Below are positions 59,974 to 64,000 of a stretch of DNA of 64,000 bases, in pieces. The DNA comes from an uncultured Prevotella sp. Its GTDB lineage: Bacteria; Bacteroidota; Bacteroidia; Bacteroidales; Bacteroidaceae. Both the position numbers and the translations under genes were made by a program. The stretch is from assembly GCA_900317685.1 (NCBI GenBank), contig ONHQ01000018.1, forward strand, positions 1-64,000, read 5' to 3'. Under the pieces are notes generated by a model. It searched no databases. It saw nothing but the letters and a program-made list of their open reading frames with translations, and was not told the DNA's origin. Every line of letters begins with the position of its first letter. Positions within the stretch are counted from its first letter, which is position 1.

Positions 59974-61035
59974 TTATCCCTCGCGGAAGAAGTCGAGGGC
60001 TTCCTTGATGAGCTCGTCGGTGGCTGTCTGGTTGATGCGTATATCGCCGATGCCGCCCAGGAGCGTGAAGTTGATGGTCGAGCCTGTGTTCTTCTTGTCG
60101 TGGTGCATGAGTTCGATGAGCTGGTCGTAGTCATCGCAACTAAAGTCAAACGAGCCATAGTTCTCGCGGATGAATTGCACCGTCTGCCGCATCTTATCTG
60201 TAGGGAAGCCGGTAAGCACCGACGAGAGATAGAGCTCGCAGATGAGACCGAAGGCCACTGCATAGCCATGGAGTAAGGGCTCCTTGCCGGGCGTGTCGAG
60301 CGAGAACGCCTCAAAGGCGTGACCGAAGGTGTGGCCGAGGTTCAGTGCCTTGCGAATGTCTTTCTCGTGGGGATCCTTCTTCACAATGCGCTTCTTCACG
60401 TTCACGGAGTCGGCCAGCATCTTCTGCAGTTGCTTCAGATCGGGGTGATCCAAGTCGAAATTGAGCAATTCTGCCCAATGCTTCTCATCGGAGATGAGGC
60501 CGTGCTTGAGCATCTCGGCATAGCCCGAGCGAATGTTCTTATCGTCGAGCGTACGCAGGAATTCTGTGTCGAGGATGACAAAGCGTGCGTTGTTGAACAC
60601 GCCGATCTCGTTTTTCAGTCCGTTGAAGTTGATACCCGTCTTGCCACCTACCGAGGCATCCACCATAGCGAGCAGAGTTGTCGGTATATTGATGAAGTCA
60701 ATGCCACGCTTGAAGGTGGAGGCTGCGAAACCACCAAGATCCGTCACCATGCCACCACCGAGGTTGATGAGTAGCGAGTGACGTGTGGCTCCGTGGTCAC
60801 CAAGCTCCTTCCAAACGTGCGACAGCGAGGTGAGATCCTTGTGGCTGTCCGTCGACTGGATGGTGATGACGTAAGCATTGCGCAGGCCAAACTGCTTGGC
60901 AAGCACTGGCCAGCATTTCTCGTGGGTGGTCTCGTCGGTAAGAACAAAAATCTTATCGTGCTCACATTCTGAAATAGCAGTGGCTATTTCAGTTTGCAAA
61001 TGTTTGGAAATAATCACTCTCTGCTCCATAATCAT
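59974..61035 (-). CDS. aroB: 3-dehydroquinate synthase
   Basis: A 353-residue NAD+-dependent enzyme of the shikimate pathway. Family motifs: LLINLGGGMVTDLGGFAASTFKRGIDFINIPTTLLAMVDASVGGKTGIN, GYAEMLKHGLI, and the C-terminal LNLGHTFGHAFE with metal ligands in the His pairs. The length is normal. Two in-frame ATGs (61035 and 61029) are both possible starts. The promoter TATATTTG lies at 61059-61052. Confidence 0.95.
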   Translation of the reverse strand: MIMEQRVIISKHLQTEIATAISECEHDKIFVLTDETTHEKCWPVLAKQFGLRNAYVITIQSTDSHKDLTSLSHVWKELGDHGATRHSLLINLGGGMVTDLGGFAASTFKRGIDFINIPTTLLAMVDASVGGKTGINFNGLKNEIGVFNNARFVILDTEFLRTLDDKNIRSGYAEMLKHGLISDEKHWAELLNFDLDHPDLKQLQKMLADSVNVKKRIVKKDPHEKDIRKALNLGHTFGHAFEAFSLDTPGKEPLLHGYAVAFGLICELYLSSVLTGFPTDKMRQTVQFIRENYGSFDFSCDDYDQLIELMHHDKKNTGSTINFTLLGGIGDIRINQTATDELIKEALDFFREG

Positions 61036-61051
61036 ACTCTTTTGTTTACCA

Positions 61052-61059
61052 CAAATATA
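61052..61059 (-). promoter_or_regulatory. -7 promoter element of aroB
   Basis: TATATTTG on the minus strand, 16-22 bases before the aroB start. Confidence 0.5.
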
Positions 61060-61175
61060 GCCAAAAAAGACGGATTATAGAACAGAGAGCTACTGATATT
61101 AAGGTTTCTTAAATATAGAACCTTCGTTTTTGCGCACACGGCCTAAGCAGTGTGCAAATTTTGTTGTCGTTTTTT

Positions 61176-62213
61176 TTAGATGAGCGGCATGCCGAGCTTC
61201 TCGCATTCCTTTCGCATGTCCTCGGGCCAGATGCTGGCTTGTATCTCGCCGATATGAGCTTTGTGGAGCATGACCATGCACAGTCGGCTTTGTCCGATAC
61301 CGCCACCAATGCTCAGCGGCAGTTTGCCTTCGAGAAGCTGGCGATGGAAATAGAGCTTCTCGCGCTCTTCTTTGCCTTCTATCTTCAGTTGGCGCAACAG
61401 CGCTTCCTTGTCCACACGGATACCCATGGAACTGATCTCGAACGAGCGGCCAAGTACAGGATACCAGATGAGGATGTCGCCGTTGAGGCCTGCCTTGCCG
61501 TTTTCTGCCACCGTCGACCAGTCGTCGTAGTCGGGAGCGCGGCCGTCGTGCTTCTTTCCGTCGGAGAGCTTTCCGCCGATACCTTCCACAAACACGGCAC
61601 CATACTTCTTACAGATGGCATCCTCACGCTCGTGAGGAGAGAGATCGGGATACATGTCGAGCAAGTCCTGACTGTGGATGAAGTGGATTTCGCGTGGCAG
61701 GAAGGGTTTCAGCTGAGGATAGCTCTCGCAGGCGAGAAACTCTGTGCGCAGGATAGCGGCATAGATGCGGCGCACCACGTTCTCCAAGAAGGCGATCGTG
61801 CGGTCACCTTTCTCGATGACAGCCTCCCAGTCCCACTGGTCGACATAGAGCGAATGGAGGTTGTCCAGCTCCTCGTCAGCGCGGATAGCATTCATGTCAG
61901 TATAGATTCCGTAGCCCGGTTGTATGTTGTATTCAGCCAGTGTGAGTCGTTTCCATTTTGCCAGGGAGTGCACCACTTCGGCTTTAGCTTCTCCCATGTC
62001 TTTGATGGGGAAGGTCACAGGGCGCTCCACACCGTTGAGGTCGTCGTTGATACCCAGACCCTGAAGGACGAAGAGCGGGGCGGTGACACGGCTCAATCTC
62101 AGTTCTGTGGCGAGGTTTTGCTGGAAGAACTCCTTGATCTGTTTGATGCCCTGTTCAGTCTGATGCTTGTCGAGCAGGGCCTTGTAGCCTATTGGCTTGA
62201 TAAGTTTGCTCAT
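61176..62213 (-). CDS. asnA: Aspartate-ammonia ligase
   Basis: A 345-residue asparagine synthetase A, an ATP-dependent class II synthetase fold. Family sequences: LSRVTAPLFVLQGLGINDDLNG, VHSLAKWKRLTLAEY, DQWDWEAVI and the C-terminal LPLSIGGGIGQSRLCMVML. It uses free ammonia rather than glutamine. The promoter TAACTTTG lies at 62301-62294. Confidence 0.95.
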   Translation of the reverse strand: MSKLIKPIGYKALLDKHQTEQGIKQIKEFFQQNLATELRLSRVTAPLFVLQGLGINDDLNGVERPVTFPIKDMGEAKAEVVHSLAKWKRLTLAEYNIQPGYGIYTDMNAIRADEELDNLHSLYVDQWDWEAVIEKGDRTIAFLENVVRRIYAAILRTEFLACESYPQLKPFLPREIHFIHSQDLLDMYPDLSPHEREDAICKKYGAVFVEGIGGKLSDGKKHDGRAPDYDDWSTVAENGKAGLNGDILIWYPVLGRSFEISSMGIRVDKEALLRQLKIEGKEEREKLYFHRQLLEGKLPLSIGGGIGQSRLCMVMLHKAHIGEIQASIWPEDMRKECEKLGMPLI

Positions 62214-62293
62214 TATATGATGATTATGTTAATATTGTCGTATAGTGATATGAATATGTTTCTCCTACAATAGGATTTTCTACTATTCTGCTG

Positions 62294-62301
62294 CAAAGTT
62301 A
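62294..62301 (-). promoter_or_regulatory. -7 promoter element of asnA
   Basis: TAACTTTG on the minus strand, about 80 bases before the asnA start. Confidence 0.55.
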
Positions 62302-62499
62302 CGCTATTAATTGTAAATATGCAAGCAAAAGACAAATTAATTTTTCAAATAGTAATTCTGGAGCCGCGGGTGCCAGTCAAGTGTCAAGGCATGAGCAGCT
62401 CGGCTTACACAATGTGAGGCCCTTGTCTTCTGATAGGAAGAATCAGATGAAAGCATTGTTTTTTTGAGTTGAAAATTTGGTGATAGCGAAAATATTGCT

Positions 62500-62507
62500 T
62501 ACCTTTG
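62500..62507 (+). promoter_or_regulatory. -7 promoter element of tRNA-Arg
   Basis: TACCTTTG, with a TTTGG -33-like element about 20 bases before it; it lies 21 bases before the tRNA. Confidence 0.6.
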
Positions 62508-62528
62508 CAAAACGATAATAAAGAATAT

Positions 62529-62602
62529 GGCCTCGTAGCTCAGTTGAATAGAGCATCAGATTCCGGTTCTGAGTGTCGCGGGTTTGAGTCCCACCGAGGT
62601 CA
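62529..62602 (+). tRNA. tRNA-Arg (anticodon CCG)
   Basis: A cloverleaf with acceptor GGCCTCG/CGAGGTC (one G-U), D arm GCTC...GAGC, anticodon stem TCAGA/TCTGA with loop TTCCGGT (CCG), and T arm GCGGG-TTTGAGT-CCCAC. The T stem has one C-A mismatch and an unusual T-loop TTTGAGT, so the T arm is slightly irregular. A discriminator A is present; CCA is not encoded. Confidence 0.88.
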
Positions 62603-62609
62603 CGCTTTT

Positions 62610-62655
62610 GCGCTCCGCCGTTCCAAGGAACAGCGGAGCGCATTGCTTGTTTTTA
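62610..62655 (+). terminator. Terminator after tRNA-Arg
   Basis: GCGCTCCGC pairs with GCGGAGCGC, with an inner GTTCC/GGAAC, followed by a TTTTT tract. Confidence 0.8.
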
Positions 62656-62762
62656 TCCCTTCCGACGGTATTTATGTCGGTAGCGGTCCTGGTTTCTGCT
62701 TCACTTTCCGTCTTTCTGTCTTTAAAAACTGCTAAAGTCTTTGCAATATGACTTTATTTCCT

Positions 62763-62770
62763 TATCTTTG
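62763..62770 (+). promoter_or_regulatory. -7 promoter element of pepT
   Basis: TATCTTTG, about 38 bases before the pepT start codon. Confidence 0.55.
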
Positions 62771-62808
62771 CGAATAGAAAATATGAGAAACCAGTATAAC
62801 TTCTAAAT

Positions 62809-64000
62809 ATGGACATAACAGAAAGATTTATCAATTACACAAAGTTCGATACACAGTCGGCCGAGGACTCTCAGACCGTACCGAGTACCGCCAAGCAACT
62901 CATCTTCGCCAAATATCTTAAGGAGGAACTTGAGAGCGAAGGTCTGGAAGACGTCGAGATGGATGACATGGGCTATATCTACGCCACCCTGCCTGCCAAC
63001 ACAAAGAAGAAGACACCGACCATTGGCTTCATCTCTCACTACGACACGGCACTGGATGCCAGTGGCGCAAATATCAAGGCCCGTATCGTGAAGAACTACG
63101 ATGGAGGCGACATCGAGTTGTCACCGGGCATCGTCTCTTCACCGAAGAAATTCTCAGAGTTGCTTGCCCACAAAGGTGAGGACCTGATCGTCACCGACGG
63201 CACTACGCTGCTCGGCGCTGACGACAAGGCTGGTATCGCAGAGATCGTACAGGCTATGTGCTTCCTGCGCGATCACAAAGAGATCGAGCACGGCAAGATC
63301 CGTGTTGCCTTCAATCCCGATGAGGAGATCGGCATGGGTGCCCATCATTTTGATGTAGAGAAGTTTGGATGCGACTGGGCCTATACGATGGATGGCGGAG
63401 ACATTGGCGATCTGGAGTATGAAAACTTCAACGCCGCATCGGCCAAAGTCGTTATTAAGGGATGCAGTGTGCACACAGGATATGCCAAGGGTAAGATGGT
63501 CAACGCCAGCCGATTGGCCTGTGAGTTCAATGCTCACATTCCAGAGACCGACATTCCGGAGACCACAGAAGGCTATCAGGGCTTCTATCATCTCTTAGGC
63601 ATCGAGAGTCATTGCGAGCAGGCTAAACTGAGCTATATCATTCGTGATCATGACCGTCGCAAATTTGAGGACCGTAAAGACTTCATGGAAAATATTGCCA
63701 AAGAGATGAACGATAAGTATGGCGAGGGCACCGTGTCGGTGGATATCAAGGATCAGTACTATAATATGAAAGAGAAGATCGATCCGAAAATGTATGTGAT
63801 CGACATTGTGCTGAAGGCCATGCAGGAGAGTGGTGTTACGCCGAAGGTAGAGCCTATCCGTGGCGGCACTGATGGCGCACAGTTGAGTTTCCGTGGACTT
63901 CCTTGCCCCAATATCTTTGCCGGTGGCGTGAACTTCCATGGACCTTATGAATTTGTGTCCATCCAAGTGATGAATAAAGCCGTGGATGTCATCGTGAAGA
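62809..64000 (+). CDS. pepT: Peptidase T (partial, cut by the window end)
   Basis: The first ~397 residues of a tripeptidase of the M20 family. The family start is [17 protein letters not shown]. Metal and catalytic motifs: [15 protein letters not shown] (His), [17 protein letters not shown] (Asp), [15 protein letters not shown] (Glu pair), then [15 protein letters not shown] (Asp) and [24 protein letters not shown]. It removes the N-terminal residue from tripeptides. The end of the gene lies outside the window. The frame is read directly from the plus strand at the end of the window. Confidence 0.93.
   Translation, partial: MDITERFINYTKFDTQSAEDSQTVPSTAKQLIFAKYLKEELESEGLEDVEMDDMGYIYATLPANTKKKTPTIGFISHYDTALDASGANIKARIVKNYDGGDIELSPGIVSSPKKFSELLAHKGEDLIVTDGTTLLGADDKAGIAEIVQAMCFLRDHKEIEHGKIRVAFNPDEEIGMGAHHFDVEKFGCDWAYTMDGGDIGDLEYENFNAASAKVVIKGCSVHTGYAKGKMVNASRLACEFNAHIPETDIPETTEGYQGFYHLLGIESHCEQAKLSYIIRDHDRRKFEDRKDFMENIAKEMNDKYGEGTVSVDIKDQYYNMKEKIDPKMYVIDIVLKAMQESGVTPKVEPIRGGTDGAQLSFRGLPCPNIFAGGVNFHGPYEFVSIQVMNKAVDVIVK

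Noticed and set aside
62529..62602. tRNA-Arg as a pseudogene because of the irregular T arm
   Set aside because: One C-A mismatch and an unusual T-loop are tolerated; acceptor, D and anticodon arms, promoter and terminator are all intact.

Overview
The window looks like chromosomal DNA of a Bacteroidales bacterium, most likely Prevotella or a close relative. Many genes are preceded by the Bacteroidetes -7 promoter element TAnnTTTG, usually 20-100 bases before the start codon. The gene content fits too: outer membrane beta-barrel proteins, DUF349, DUF3822, a head GIN lipoprotein, a men operon and a lysS-gpsA-pgi row. No rRNA, prophage, complete insertion sequence or CRISPR array was seen. Two tRNA genes are present, Gln (CTG) and Arg (CCG).

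Layout. 1-3.4 kb: remnant of an outer membrane protein gene and a two-component system. 3.5-8.8 kb (minus): an envelope/ABC operon with its own GntR regulator and a clear operator at the promoter. 9-11.4 kb: sulfur assimilation (metY, cysK), with a structured metY leader. 11.9-18.9 kb (minus): nhaD, then rsfS-ftsH-cdsA-dnaG. 19-25 kb: tRNA-Gln, rsmD, DUF3822 gene, a RecD-like helicase and a DUF349 protein. 25-29 kb: corA, pepD and a flippase-like membrane protein. 29.6-32.8 kb: a 31-residue membrane peptide gene with its own promoter and terminator, then rsmA, frr and rsgA. 33.8-35.5 kb: a SprT-like protein and an AraC regulator. 35.6-43.3 kb: menaquinone genes (thioesterase-menF-menD-menB and, apart, menC-menE). 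43.3-49.1 kb: an alpha-N-acetylglucosaminidase and a heparan-alpha-glucosaminide acetyltransferase-like protein, separated by an AlbA/Schlafen-type gene that appears inserted. 50-56.4 kb: lysS-gpsA-pgi and a HAD phosphatase. 56.4-59.9 kb: two tandem secreted paralogs, another secreted protein and a membrane-anchored AraC regulator. 60-64 kb: aroB, asnA, tRNA-Arg and pepT (cut by the window end).

The most unusual feature is a dispersed repeat system. Two related families of short AT-rich repeats form arrays just after stop codons: family A (core GACATAGTAACATA) and family B (core GACATAAAGACATA). Each usually has a forward half and a reverse-complement half. Each family has one locus where arrays flank, on both sides, a small GxxExxY protein of the PD-(D/E)XK nuclease superfamily: 38.4-39.3 kb for A and 53.0-54.1 kb for B. 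Each family also has an array without the gene: 30.7-31.2 kb for A and 26.4-26.8 kb for B. Both gene-carrying loci sit inside rows of genes normally found together (menB/menC and gpsA/pgi). The arrangement resembles REPIN/RAYT systems, but with a nuclease-fold protein in place of a tyrosine transposase. That comparison is inference; the arrays, positions and motifs are read directly from the sequence.
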